Shown: positions 34,404-43,865 of the stretch, piece after piece
How positions within the stretch are numbered: position 1 is the first letter of the stretch
Layout of the letters: each line of letters begins with the position of its first letter
NCBI GenBank assembly: GCA_014728295.1
Contig: WJLW01000112.1
Coordinates: forward strand, 48,181 to 112,180
DNA from: Chitinivibrionales bacterium
Lineage (GTDB): Bacteria > Fibrobacterota > Chitinivibrionia > Chitinivibrionales > WJKA01
Length of the DNA stretch: 64,000 nt
Direction of reading: 5' to 3'
Program-made: the position numbers and the translations under genes
Notes under the pieces: generated by a model
Database searches by the model: none
What the model saw: the letters and a program-made list of their open reading frames with translations, nothing else
Told to the model about the DNA's origin: nothing

Positions 34404-35682
34404 GTAAATCCGAAAGCTTGGCAATAAGCCTGCTTTTGTCCACTATTTCTTCTTCCCCGCTGCGCATATCTTTAACTTTAACGGTGTTACGTTCCGCTTC
34501 CTGACTGCCTGCGATGACAACCAGGGGAATTCCCAGCGCATTGATCTGTTTCATCTGTTTGCCAAAGCCCGTACTTTTCAGTGAATACTCAACCGAAATC
34601 CTGTGCGATCGTAATAGCGAGGCAAGCTCAAGAGAGTAGCGCGGGTGGGTCTCCGCGAATTCTGCAAGGTATACATCGGCACGTGCCTGCACCGGGGGAG
34701 CAATTCCCCGGGACATGAGCAAGTCGCCCAGAACAACGTCTCCTGCGGCAAATCCAACTGCCGGCGTGCTTTGACCGCCATACAGCGAAACCAGGTTGTC
34801 ATACCTGCCGCCGCCCGCAACGGCGCGCATCGACTTGTGCTTGTCAAACACTTCGAAAACGATTCCGGTATAATAGGCCAGACCCCGCACAATGCCGATG
34901 TCAAACCTGACATACTCTGCTAATCCCAACGCGGTAAGATACGAAAACAATTGCATCAAATCCGCAAGAGGCTGAATGCCGGCGAAATCTTTTTCGATGT
35001 CGTCAAGCGTTTCATACGAGAATACCTTTTGTATCGTCGCAGCTCTGGCAGGATCATGTAATTGCTCATTCAGCTTGCGTTCAAATTCTTCAGCGGACAT
35101 CTTCGGTTTTTTGTCCAGCAATGCATACAGCGCAGGCAATTCCGCCTGGGCAAAGCCAGAAGCGACAAACAGCTCCTCGAGCAACGTACGGCTCGATATC
35201 AAAACGCTGAAGTCGTCTTTGTCAAGTCCGAGATCGGTCATCATGGCGATGACTGCGGCAATCAGCTCGGCATCGGCCGAAACTTCGGCTATGCCGAGGA
35301 TATCCATGTTCAATTGAAAGAACTCCCGCAGCCGGCCCTTCTGCATACGCTCATACCTGAACAGTCGCGGAATTGAATACCAGCGGATCGGTCGCTTCAA
35401 TGAAGTGCCTTTCGCAGCAACCATACGGGCCACCGACGGCGTCAACTCGGGTCGCAATGCGAGCTTTCGACCGCCTTTGTCAACGAAGGTATACAACTGC
35501 CGCTCGATTTCTTCCCCGCTCTTCTGGGTGTAAAGCTCGAAGTGCTCAAACAATGGTGCATCAATGTGCTCAAAGCAATAACGCCTGCAGGTTTGAGTCC
35601 ACATGTCGAAAATGAAGTCACGAAACACCATCGCTTCGGGATAAAAATCCCGTGTGCCTTTGGGAGTAGTAAAGGTACTCAT
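34390..35682 (-). CDS. hisS: Histidyl-tRNA synthetase
   Basis: The 430-residue class II enzyme has motif 1 (TPSVARMVAAK region), motif 2 RLFRYERMQKGRLREFFQLN, the His-specific RGLAYYTGIVFEVF and AVAGGGRYDNL blocks, motif 3 (GFAAGDVVLGDLL) and a C-terminal anticodon-binding domain (VYLAEFAETHPRYS onward). AGGGTAAG precedes ATG 35682. Its 3' end overlaps the Mur ligase gene by 14 bases, tail to tail. It ends the minus-strand run that begins with the PEGA gene. Confidence 0.96.
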   Translation of the reverse strand: MSTFTTPKGTRDFYPEAMVFRDFIFDMWTQTCRRYCFEHIDAPLFEHFELYTQKSGEEIERQLYTFVDKGGRKLALRPELTPSVARMVAAKGTSLKRPIRWYSIPRLFRYERMQKGRLREFFQLNMDILGIAEVSADAELIAAVIAMMTDLGLDKDDFSVLISSRTLLEELFVASGFAQAELPALYALLDKKPKMSAEEFERKLNEQLHDPARAATIQKVFSYETLDDIEKDFAGIQPLADLMQLFSYLTALGLAEYVRFDIGIVRGLAYYTGIVFEVFDKHKSMRAVAGGGRYDNLVSLYGGQSTPAVGFAAGDVVLGDLLMSRGIAPPVQARADVYLAEFAETHPRYSLELASLLRSHRISVEYSLKSTGFGKQMKQINALGIPLVVIAGSQEAERNTVKVKDMRSGEEEIVDKSRLIAKLSDLLSHR

Positions 35683-35762
35683 GTTCTTACCCTGTTAAAA
35701 ATGTCACTCGATCGGGGTACAAAATACATTCACTGCATGTGGCAGATCGGCGCATCTCTGCG

Positions 35763-36572
35763 CTACCGCGTACGCAACGCGTTGCGCTTCGCCCGTTTAA
35801 GATATCTCAGGTGTCTGTGCAAATGCTTCTTCTCCCACGCACGCCATTGATGATAGTGTGCGAAGTGCTTTTCCCGTTCCACAAACTCCGCTCCGTGAAT
35901 TACCCGTCTGCCGTTGCGGGTATATGGTTCGATGAGGCAGTGCAGCATTTCATGATACACCACCCCATTGATAGCAAAATCAGGTGTTTGCGGATGGTCG
36001 TAGACTCCGGCAATCGTAATCAGGTTATACGCATTGCCTCGGGCGTCGTGTCTTTTGGTCTGGTAGGATGTCGCCGACGCATAGCGTCCCCAGCGGATAT
36101 ACCCCTCGATTGCATTGTCAAAGTAGAGTGTGTTGAGGTAGTTGAATATTTCGCGCAGATCATACATGCAGCCAACGGTGTGGCGTTCGTAATGTGCCGG
36201 ATCCACGGCGCGCGACGTGCGCGAGTCAAGCTGCAGTGAGTCAATGTGGGCATGAATTGCTTTTTCCAGAATGCACTTCTTTTTGCGAACGGCTTTGCGC
36301 CTTTCTTTGTTTCCGGTGTTTGGCAGCAAAGACCATTCGATAAGCGCCTGTTTGATGCTTTCGGGAGCGCTTTGGAGGTATGCAGGAATTGTCAGTATGC
36401 GTCCACCGTTATACGGCTGGATCTTCACATACCAGCTTTTTTTCAGGCGAGTGCTGACTGATACCTGCAATTTGTGTTGCTGGTGAGTTTGCAGCAGCGC
36501 TTCGAAAGTCGGCGGTGCGAACAGGTCAAGTGTCAATTGTTCGTATGAGCCGTTTACGGGAGTCGATGTCAT
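35763..36572 (-). CDS. SprT-like zinc metalloprotease
   Basis: The 269-residue protein contains a zincin motif HEMLH (H207, E208, H211) followed by HGAEF with a likely third ligand H226. It sits in a SprT-like domain that starts at YDLREIFNYLNTLYF. The N-terminal 130 residues contain a strand-rich part and a basic helical stretch (NKERRKAVRKKKCI). The C-terminus is very basic (KKHLHRHLRYLKRAKRN), suggesting nucleic acid contact as in Spartan-type proteases. No signal peptide is seen. It lies between GH84 and hisS genes on the same strand. Confidence 0.78.
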   Translation of the reverse strand: MTSTPVNGSYEQLTLDLFAPPTFEALLQTHQQHKLQVSVSTRLKKSWYVKIQPYNGGRILTIPAYLQSAPESIKQALIEWSLLPNTGNKERRKAVRKKKCILEKAIHAHIDSLQLDSRTSRAVDPAHYERHTVGCMYDLREIFNYLNTLYFDNAIEGYIRWGRYASATSYQTKRHDARGNAYNLITIAGVYDHPQTPDFAINGVVYHEMLHCLIEPYTRNGRRVIHGAEFVEREKHFAHYHQWRAWEKKHLHRHLRYLKRAKRNALRTR

Positions 36573-36590
36573 AACAAAGCCTGCAACAGG

Positions 36591-37751
36591 TCAGCTTAAC
36601 GATGCGCGCAAAAATGGAGAATATTTTTTCGCTAAAAATATATCCCTCTGTGCACGCGACGGAAATGAATTGTCGGCCAGTCGGATGTCAATTTCCAGCA
36701 TGTAAAGGCCTGTATACCATTCGCACAGCAGCGGTGACTTCCAAGTCCTTATCAGACGACAGAGCGCCTGCCGTGCGGGGCGGGTTATCTTGTTGGGAAG
36801 TGAATCGATTTTACAAAACGGTCGCAGCCAGTGTGCAATTTTGTTTATGTCCGCACCATATTCGACCGAAGAGAGAAATTGGCGCCAGGACGAGTAAGGT
36901 GCAGCCCCATCCAGCATTCGTGCGTAGAGCCCGAGATGCAGATCGTCACTTTGTGGCAACCCGGCAGGATTCAGCAGTATGCCCTTGACATGTTTGACAA
37001 GTGAATCGCTCCGGTCGAGATAGGGTCCGGTAATCGCTTTGGACGGGCAGTAGTCATTGGCATAATAGTTGTCCCAGATGATAAGCTGCTTGCCGAAAAG
37101 CTTGGAGATCGACCTGATATCCCCCGGCTTAAGGGATGGCGAAATAACCTCGGTACCGGTCCAGAGCAGCGATACATCCTCCGGCATGGAGAGCTGCAGG
37201 TCATTGAGGTAGGTGTTATTGGCTACGTCATAGCCGGCCATTTGGTCGCAATAAATCGTGGGACAGAACCAGAGCGAAATCGGTCGGGTGACAGTACTGC
37301 TGAGGTCATTGCGCAGACGGGAGAGCAGAACTCCGTGCGCCCTGCCAAGTGACGAGTAGTTTCCGGCGTTGGGACGCGGAAGATGCTCATCGATATCATC
37401 CATCAACAGTGCGAATGTATCTGTTTGCGGGGTGAGCAATGACGCGCATTTGGATAATAATTTGCGGTAGTGGGAGGTGCTGCAATAATCGAATGACAAA
37501 CCGGGAGCAATTGCGGGAATGATGTTGATTCCGGCCTGTGCGGAAGTGCGAATCCAGTTTCTGTACGCTCTGAGCCAGGCCCGGGAATAGCGAATTTGCC
37601 ACCTGACCCGGTGGAAGGCATCTTCTTTCGGAGCGTAAAGGTAGGAATTCAGTTTGAGGCCGGACAGGGTTTTAACGATGCGTGCACGTTCCTGCCATGA
37701 GAGCAGCTTGGCGTAATAGCCTTCTATGTAGCCTGTTGCCAACTGTTGCAT
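36591..37751 (-). CDS. GH84-family beta-N-acetylglucosaminidase (O-GlcNAcase-like), leaderless
   Basis: The 386-residue protein matches the catalytic domain of glycoside hydrolase family 84: GYIEGYYAKLLSWQERARIV at the N-terminus, NSYLYAPKEDAFHR and the catalytic Asp pair in LLMDDIDEHL (about residues 118-119). Family members remove beta-linked GlcNAc (human OGA, Clostridium NagJ, Bacteroides BtGH84) by substrate-assisted catalysis. Bacterial homologues I know are mostly exported and carry extra domains. This one has neither signal peptide nor accessory domains. ATG 37751 is used; a GTG two codons earlier is possible. It follows the beta-helix gene directly. An intracellular or secreted-effector role is open. 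Confidence 0.85.
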   Translation of the reverse strand: MQQLATGYIEGYYAKLLSWQERARIVKTLSGLKLNSYLYAPKEDAFHRVRWQIRYSRAWLRAYRNWIRTSAQAGINIIPAIAPGLSFDYCSTSHYRKLLSKCASLLTPQTDTFALLMDDIDEHLPRPNAGNYSSLGRAHGVLLSRLRNDLSSTVTRPISLWFCPTIYCDQMAGYDVANNTYLNDLQLSMPEDVSLLWTGTEVISPSLKPGDIRSISKLFGKQLIIWDNYYANDYCPSKAITGPYLDRSDSLVKHVKGILLNPAGLPQSDDLHLGLYARMLDGAAPYSSWRQFLSSVEYGADINKIAHWLRPFCKIDSLPNKITRPARQALCRLIRTWKSPLLCEWYTGLYMLEIDIRLADNSFPSRAQRDIFLAKKYSPFLRASLS

Positions 37752-37757
37752 GAGCAC

Positions 37758-38669
37758 TCAGAATACGAAGGTCAGCGTGAATCCGGTGAAGCCGGCAACG
37801 CCAATTATACCGGAAACTATTGCGACAAGGATGCTGTTGTTTTGCTGCTTCTCGAGCCGGTCAAATTTTTCACCGTATTCTTCTTCACTGAGGTTCAATG
37901 AATCGCGTTGGAATTGATAGCTTGCGGCCCAATCATTCCATTCGCTGTTTTTTTGCACGCCAATTGCAGTCATAGTCGCTCCCAGCGCTACTCCCGCGAC
38001 GCCAATACCGAGAGATGTATATCTGAATATTTTTTTCTGATGTGAAGGCGACGAACGATCTTTTTTCGGCTCTTCGGGCTTTTTGTTTGTTGACGCGCCG
38101 GCAGCCGCTTCGTCCTGTCGATGTGAGGTCACATTTTTGTCGGGATTATGAGAATAGGGGATGTTGTCCTGCACATACTGTATTTCATCATTGATGGTGA
38201 AATGAAATTGCCCATTCTGGCGAAATATGCCGCTGGTTATGTTGATGTTCGACGTGTGCGCCTTTATTCCGAAAACCGAGAAGCTAAGCAGAAAATTTTT
38301 CAATCGGCATTTACCGGCTTCGCGGGCGATGAGTATCCCGTTCCAGTCAAAGGGGTTGGCCATTTGCTTGCTGTTGGGATTAAATTCGGCGTCATGAATC
38401 GAAGTGAAGATGACGTATTCGTCTGATGTTCCTTCAATTATCAGTGTGCCGTGTACATGAAGCCCGGTAAAGGGTTTGAAGAGGAATACCGTTCCTTTTT
38501 CGATGGTAACTTCTTCACCGGCCGGAACAATGATATCCTGCTCGACAATATGTGGATTGCCGACTTTCTCGAATACCATCTTGTCAATATTGCCTGATAT
38601 CCTCGTCTCGGCCGGCAGAGTCGAATTGGCTATGAACAGCAAAATTGCGGTAATGCAGAGATTTTTCAT
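37758..38669 (-). CDS. Exported beta-helix protein with C-terminal membrane hairpin
   Basis: From ATG 38669 the 303-residue protein has a signal peptide (NLCITAILLFIANSTLPAE). Residues about 45-150 form a parallel beta-helix-like region (IIVPAGEEVTIEKGTVFLF, GLHVHGTLIIEGTSDEYVIF). A Lys/Glu/Ser-rich linker follows, with two membrane helices (LGIGVAGVALGATMTAIGV and ILVAIVSGIIGVAGFTGFT) separated by about 40 polar residues. The helix-linker-helix ending recalls the PEGA protein of the same operon. I know no named family. It lies between the Ser/Thr kinase and GH84 genes. Confidence 0.7.
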   Translation of the reverse strand: MKNLCITAILLFIANSTLPAETRISGNIDKMVFEKVGNPHIVEQDIIVPAGEEVTIEKGTVFLFKPFTGLHVHGTLIIEGTSDEYVIFTSIHDAEFNPNSKQMANPFDWNGILIAREAGKCRLKNFLLSFSVFGIKAHTSNINITSGIFRQNGQFHFTINDEIQYVQDNIPYSHNPDKNVTSHRQDEAAAGASTNKKPEEPKKDRSSPSHQKKIFRYTSLGIGVAGVALGATMTAIGVQKNSEWNDWAASYQFQRDSLNLSEEEYGEKFDRLEKQQNNSILVAIVSGIIGVAGFTGFTLTFVF

Positions 38670-38782
38670 AGGTATAATCCGTATAAAGCATTTCATGAAA
38701 GTAAGGGTGAAAAATAGATGCGGTACTCCCCGTAACTCAAATTATAGTGCCCTTTGGCTGCAGGCGCGCAGGTCAGCTCGAG

Positions 38783-40765
38783 TCAGTGAATCGAGGCCAG
38801 CCGGTTTAGCTCGTTGCTGGCTTTGATGAAGCGTGGGTGACTGGAGTTTGTTCGGTACGTCTGGACGACAGCCTTCCAGGCATTCATCGCAGATTTTCTG
38901 GTACTCTCATCAGGCTTGGAAGAATGCATACCGCCACGCGAAAGTGCTGCGTAATATAGTGCGTCCTTGAGTACAGCCCCGCGGCTGCGATAGTTGCTGG
39001 GTTTTGTTGCCGCATCGTCGAAGTGCTTGACAGCCGCTGCGAGTTTGCCCAGTTTGTAGTAGGTCTGACCGGCGAGAAAGTCGAATTGAGCGTCGCGGAT
39101 TCGCTCGCTGTTAATAATGAGCAGGGCATCTCCCGTCCTGCCGGCTTTGATGTATGCTTCAAGCAGTAGAATCGTTTTTTTCTGTCGCTGAGGATGATTC
39201 GATTCTACATTTTTAAGTGCCAGAATGGCGTCGTTGTATTTATCCTGCTGCAGTGCGCTCTCGCCGGCGGAAACAAGGTCTTGTGAACCATATGCCGCCT
39301 TGAGTTTGTCGAGAGGACTTTTGGCGGGCTTCGGCCTCGGCCGGGGCGCCGGTTTGGGGCGAGGCTTACGGGTTACGGTCCGCTGCGGTGTGGTTTCAGG
39401 CTTTTCCTTGAGTACTTTTTTGGGCGGGGTATCCTTTTGCGCGGCAGCCAGCGGCGTGAGTGTTTCGTTTTTTTGAGTCGGCATTGCGGGAGCAGGCACT
39501 TTTTGCGCCACCTCTTTGGTGGATTTCGCAGTTTCCGGCTTGTTGGGTCGGTCGGAATTCAGTGAAGGGCCGGTCATCAGGAATATAATTATCGTGGCAA
39601 AAACGGCAATGGCTCCACCGATCGGGGCCAGGAATTTAGGTTTGAGCAAGAGAATCTTTTTGCCCCGTGAGATACTGACTATGCTGTCGGGATCCTGAAT
39701 GTATTGCCTGACGACCTCTTCGGGGGTGTCGCTGGTAATGGTTCGCAAAGAAGTTTCGAGTGCCTGCAGCAGCGCACGGGCATCTGTATAGCGGTTTCTT
39801 TTTTCAACTTCGAGGCATTTTTGTGCAACTCGGGTGAGCCCGGTGTGCATTTTATAGTCAAAGTCATCGAATTTACGATACTCGTTGGTGATTTTGTTTT
39901 TCATGAGGTTGGTAATCGAATTCTGCGGAAATGTTTTGGTTCCCGTCAGCATTTCGTAAAGAATCGTACCGCAGGCGTAAATGTCGACGCGGCCGTCAAT
40001 GTCGACTCCGTCAATCTGTTCCGGCGCCAGGTAGGGGAGCGTTCCGACAATATTGCCTTCAACCGTATGCAGGCTGGTTTCGGTTGGCCGGGCAATGCCG
40101 AAATCCATGAGCTTGACGGTGCCGTCGCGTGCAATCATCACATTTGCCGGCTTAAGATCACGGTGGACTATACCGTTGTAGTTTTTGCCGTAGATGAGAA
40201 ACTTCTGACTGTGCGCGTAGGCCAGCGATCTGGCAATAAAAATTGCTATGGCGCAACTGACGGTTTCGGGCAGTTTATCATGCTTGGCAATAACAAACTC
40301 CAGAGACGGTCCATCGACAAATTCCATCTCAAGAAACGGCAAACCCTGCCAGTCGCCGACATTATAAATCTCGACAATATTGGTATGGTGAAGCTTGGCG
40401 GTAATCTTTGCTTCGGTTTCAAAGCGATTCATCAAATCTGACTGCTGCGACGGCATAAGGATTTTTACCGCCCGGAACACTTCAAGCCGCTCATTCCAGA
40501 TCTTGTAGACCTTTGCCATGCCGCCGGCGCCTAAAACGCCGGCAATCTTTCCCGATCCGATCTCGATCGGCTCATCACCCGAGGGTAACATATCATAGAG
40601 GTTGCCCGTCGGTTTACCTCCGTATGCGGTTTGTACGCTTCCCGACGTCAGATTGATTTTGGTACCGGTCTGCAGAGGATGAGGCTGTTGCTCTTCTTCA
40701 CTACTCTCGACAAATGTTTTATCAAATTTCGGCTGCTGGTTTGATTTATTCTGATCGTTTTCCAT
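38783..40765 (-). CDS. Membrane Ser/Thr protein kinase with TPR extracytoplasmic part
   Basis: The 660-residue protein has a complete Hanks-type kinase domain (about 65-330): GAGGMAKVY, catalytic Lys in [25 protein letters not shown] and YLAPEQ. One transmembrane helix (about 380-400, [20 protein letters not shown]) separates it from a Lys/Pro-rich linker ([17 protein letters not shown]) and a C-terminal TPR-like region of about 150 residues ([19 protein letters not shown]). The layout resembles PknB/PpkA-type kinases that regulate envelope machines. It is divergent from tssK across the PEGA gene. PpkA-dependent phosphorylation of a FHA protein activates type VI secretion in Pseudomonas; no FHA gene is here. 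Confidence 0.9.
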   Translation of the reverse strand: MENDQNKSNQQPKFDKTFVESSEEEQQPHPLQTGTKINLTSGSVQTAYGGKPTGNLYDMLPSGDEPIEIGSGKIAGVLGAGGMAKVYKIWNERLEVFRAVKILMPSQQSDLMNRFETEAKITAKLHHTNIVEIYNVGDWQGLPFLEMEFVDGPSLEFVIAKHDKLPETVSCAIAIFIARSLAYAHSQKFLIYGKNYNGIVHRDLKPANVMIARDGTVKLMDFGIARPTETSLHTVEGNIVGTLPYLAPEQIDGVDIDGRVDIYACGTILYEMLTGTKTFPQNSITNLMKNKITNEYRKFDDFDYKMHTGLTRVAQKCLEVEKRNRYTDARALLQALETSLRTITSDTPEEVVRQYIQDPDSIVSISRGKKILLLKPKFLAPIGGAIAVFATIIIFLMTGPSLNSDRPNKPETAKSTKEVAQKVPAPAMPTQKNETLTPLAAAQKDTPPKKVLKEKPETTPQRTVTRKPRPKPAPRPRPKPAKSPLDKLKAAYGSQDLVSAGESALQQDKYNDAILALKNVESNHPQRQKKTILLLEAYIKAGRTGDALLIINSERIRDAQFDFLAGQTYYKLGKLAAAVKHFDDAATKPSNYRSRGAVLKDALYYAALSRGGMHSSKPDESTRKSAMNAWKAVVQTYRTNSSHPRFIKASNELNRLASIH

Positions 40766-40866
40766 ATACTCGCATTTGCGCGGTTACAGCGATTTGTTAA
40801 TGACTCGAATTTCCCTGATTCATCCAATCCTGCAGAACCCTATGCCTATAAAATATTATATACTTG

Positions 40867-41607
40867 CTAGAAAAATGCAACTATTTCGAACCCGATGACA
40901 CAAACCGTGCCCAGTATCGAGCCGAAAATTACCTTGTTCCGGGCTTTGTCGGCTTTGTTTTGTGCATCTTCCTTCGTGGCAGGATCAGTCAGGTTGTCGG
41001 CTGAGCCCTGATGCTTCCCGCTATTGCCGTTTTCCGCAATGGCCCAGAAATAAGAGGCGATTGCTCCGGCGCCCAGACCCAGTCTGATAAGCGCCAGAGT
41101 GTTGAACGGGCTCTTCTTTTCGAGCGATTTGCTGATAGTTACCTTCTCGCCCCGGGGGATGACGATGTCTTCGGTTGCAGACGTATAGGAGCTGTTGGGA
41201 TGTTTGATCTCGATGCGATACTTTCCGGGATTCATGAAATCGTTGGTAACCGGTGTTTTGCCCAGAGAAGTAGCAATCGAGACTTCCGCCCCTTCGGGCT
41301 CGGAAGTTACTGCCAGCGAGCCGAATTTCGCCTTGATTGACTTTTCTATCTCGGTAATCTGATCGGCCTGAATGAACACCTCTTCGGTGGTGCTGGTATG
41401 CTGAATCGGATCGATAAGCTTCAGAGAATAGCGGCCGGGCTTGAGCTTTTTGTTCATGATCGGCGAGTCGCCGATATACTTGTCGTCCAGCCAGACTTCA
41501 ATGCCCTCGGGACGGGTTTTGACGATCAGTGTACCGTCTCCGGCAACTACAGAAAAAGCCAGCGAAGCATACAAAATCGCCGTCGAAATCGTGATTGCTC
41601 GTCTCAT
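40867..41607 (-). CDS. PEGA-domain membrane protein
   Basis: The 246-residue protein has a signal peptide (ISTAILYASLAFSVVAGDG). Two PEGA domains follow (about 24-93 and 95-165) with the signatures RPEGIEVWLDDKYIGDSPI and EPEGAEVSIATSLGKTPV, which usually bind surface structures. A transmembrane segment (LALIRLGLGAGAIASYFWAI), a hydrophilic linker (KADKARNK) and a final helix (VIFGSILGTVCVIGFEIVAFF) complete it. It is divergent from tssK and 101 bases before the kinase gene. PEGA proteins accompany kinases and secretion loci in several phyla. A structural role at the envelope is likely but unproven. Confidence 0.85.
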   Translation of the reverse strand: MRRAITISTAILYASLAFSVVAGDGTLIVKTRPEGIEVWLDDKYIGDSPIMNKKLKPGRYSLKLIDPIQHTSTTEEVFIQADQITEIEKSIKAKFGSLAVTSEPEGAEVSIATSLGKTPVTNDFMNPGKYRIEIKHPNSSYTSATEDIVIPRGEKVTISKSLEKKSPFNTLALIRLGLGAGAIASYFWAIAENGNSGKHQGSADNLTDPATKEDAQNKADKARNKVIFGSILGTVCVIGFEIVAFF

Positions 41608-41749
41608 TGATTACCCCGAATTCCTTTTTTGTTTGAGGCGCAAAGCAGTAAGTTTATATATTTAATAGGTTTCAAGCCATTAAATATACTTGTCGACTAT
41701 TCGACACTCAAAAAAATTTACATCCTTTTGACAGCAGGGAGACGCAATA

Positions 41750-43099
41750 GTGGTAGAAAACGGCAAAGTAATCTGGAAAGAAGGCATGTTTCTTCAGCCG
41801 CAGCATTTTCAGCAGGCTGAGCGCTATATTTTTGATTCATTGCATTCTCGCTTGACAAGCTATATCCCGTACCATTATGGGTTGCATGCTATTGAAGTCA
41901 GCAAAGATGCGCTGGCCAATAATCAGTTCACGGTCAGCAATTGCAATGGGGTGCTGCCCGACGGAACACCGTTTGATATTCCCAAAAAAGAAGTGATTCC
42001 GCGGCCGCGCTCTTTTGTCGATCACCTCACCCCGGAAATGCAGGCGCTGGATGTGTATCTCGGACTGCCGCTCAGCATCGAAGGCAAATCCAATGTGCAG
42101 CAGCAGGGGGTGCCGTCGGATTCAGCACGATACAAAACGCACTCCGTTGAGTTGACCGATGATGTGTTCGGCTCGCAACGCAAGGAAATTGAGATCGGCA
42201 GTGGAAATTTCGTTATTCTATTTGGTGATGAGTCCCGCGACACTTTCACCACGCTTCCCATCGCACGGCTGACCCGCAACACGCAGGGATTAGTTGTGGT
42301 GCAGGATGCCTACATCCCGCCCCTGCTCAGCACTTCCTGTTCCCACTCGTTAAGCAAGACCGTCGAGGGTTTGCTCGAGATTTTGTTGGCGAAAATTACG
42401 TCACTTTCGCAGGGCAGGCGCCAGAAGGAAGGGGGTTTTGCCGAATTTACCGCAGCCGAAGAAACCGCGTATCGGCTGCTGCAGGTGCTTAATACCTACA
42501 CGCCGCTGCTTAACTATTACCGTACGGCAACGGGCATTCATCCCTTTACGCTCTATCAGTATCTCATGCAATTTGCCGGCTCACTCGGTACGTTTTCTTC
42601 ACAGGTCAACCTCAGCCATTTCCCCGCCTACGATCATCTGAATTGTCAACAGATTTTCGAAAAGCTTGCCGGTATTGTCAGAATTGTATTGCAGGCTGAC
42701 ATTTCGGCCGGTTCGCTTACGTTGCCGATCGAGCAGATAAAGCCTTCTTCATATCAGTGCCGGGTGCCCGATGCATCGCTGTTTTCTTCCGCAGATTTCT
42801 ACCTTGCCGTGAACGCGTCGGTGGAACGTACTCAGTTGATCGTCGGAGTTGTCCAGCGCGTCAAGATGTCGGCGCCCGAGCACCAGGATGCACTCATCTC
42901 CTCCGCCATGCCCGGCATTCAGCTTATTCACGCAGCCAATCCACCCGACAATCTGTCTACCAAACCCGATTACGTCTACTTTTCAATCAGCAAAATGGGT
43001 GATCTCTGGCAGGCAGCCGCACGAAGCGGAACGCTGGCAATTTATTTTCCTCATAGCTTCGAAAACCTGTCCATGGAAATAATTGCGCTCAAACAATAA
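41750..43099 (+). CDS. tssK: Type VI secretion baseplate-membrane linker TssK
   Basis: TssK (ImpJ/VasE) is a cytoplasmic trimer joining the baseplate to the TssJLM membrane complex. The 449-residue protein starts VENGKVIWKEGMFLQPQHF with Q-A-E-R-Y following, the standard TssK N-terminal shoulder motif. Its C-terminal domain has LYFSISKMGDLW-like strands (YVYFSISKMGDLWQAA). The start is GTG 41750 with GGGAG upstream. It precedes tssL by 13 bases. The paralogous baseplate genes tssE, F, G are not in the window. Confidence 0.93.
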   Translation: MVENGKVIWKEGMFLQPQHFQQAERYIFDSLHSRLTSYIPYHYGLHAIEVSKDALANNQFTVSNCNGVLPDGTPFDIPKKEVIPRPRSFVDHLTPEMQALDVYLGLPLSIEGKSNVQQQGVPSDSARYKTHSVELTDDVFGSQRKEIEIGSGNFVILFGDESRDTFTTLPIARLTRNTQGLVVVQDAYIPPLLSTSCSHSLSKTVEGLLEILLAKITSLSQGRRQKEGGFAEFTAAEETAYRLLQVLNTYTPLLNYYRTATGIHPFTLYQYLMQFAGSLGTFSSQVNLSHFPAYDHLNCQQIFEKLAGIVRIVLQADISAGSLTLPIEQIKPSSYQCRVPDASLFSSADFYLAVNASVERTQLIVGVVQRVKMSAPEHQDALISSAMPGIQLIHAANPPDNLSTKPDYVYFSISKMGDLWQAAARSGTLAIYFPHSFENLSMEIIALKQ

Positions 43100-43112
43100 A
43101 GGGAATCCTCGT

Positions 43113-43859
43113 ATGAAGGGATCATTTGTCGAAACCTTGTCGGGTCAGACCATGAACCTCGACCTGACCAAAACTCTGGGCGGGAAACGCAATCCCGCCG
43201 GATTATGCACGGATATTTTTCTCATCATTATTCGCATGCGTGAAGCAGAAGACCTGGGCGCTCCGGAATCGCTGCGCAAATTGCTCAAGTATTTTGTCGA
43301 GCTGTTTGTAAAAAATTGCAGCATGATCTCGCTCCAGGCCGAGGATATCGAAGCAGCCAAGTATGCACTGATTGCGCTTATCGATGAGACTGTGCTGAGT
43401 ATTCCCGGAGAGTGCCGTGATTACTGGCTCTCCCGTCCGCTGCAGCTTGATTATTTCGGCAACAATATCGCCGGCGAAGAGTTTTATAACAAGCTCAATA
43501 CTTTGCTGATGAAATTTGAAGCTAAAAAAGACATTGTTGAGATTTACTACATTTGTTTGTCTCTTGGCTTTGAAGGGCGCTATAAAATTAGCAATCCGCA
43601 AAAGCGCGTTGAGATAATGGATGAAATAGGGACGCGGCTGAAAAAATTGCAGGGAGGCAAGCCCCCCTATCTTTCGCCGCACGCCTATTTTGCCAACAGC
43701 ATTACCAAAAAAAGCCGGCAGGCTCCCCTGGTTCCGGTCTGGCTGGTTTCTTTGATTGCGCTGCTTGCGTCGGGAGGATGGTATGCCTATCTTCTGCTCT
43801 CCAACAATGCTCAATTCGATTCACTGCTCAAACTGGTTCAAGCGTTAACCCTGAATTGA
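43113..43859 (+). CDS. tssL: Type VI secretion inner-membrane protein TssL (DotU family)
   Basis: The 248-residue protein has the DotU cytoplasmic hook domain (about 25-190, with KYALIALIDETVLSIPG and RPLQLDYFGNNIAGEEFY) and a single C-terminal membrane helix (VPVWLVSLIALLASGGWYAYLLL). There is no OmpA-like peptidoglycan-binding extension. TssL dimers pair with TssM and contact TssK. ATG 43113 is chosen because it gives the normal TssL start after the tssK stop. It lies six bases before tssM. Confidence 0.93.
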   Translation: MKGSFVETLSGQTMNLDLTKTLGGKRNPAGLCTDIFLIIIRMREAEDLGAPESLRKLLKYFVELFVKNCSMISLQAEDIEAAKYALIALIDETVLSIPGECRDYWLSRPLQLDYFGNNIAGEEFYNKLNTLLMKFEAKKDIVEIYYICLSLGFEGRYKISNPQKRVEIMDEIGTRLKKLQGGKPPYLSPHAYFANSITKKSRQAPLVPVWLVSLIALLASGGWYAYLLLSNNAQFDSLLKLVQALTLN

Positions 43860-43865
43860 TTTCCT

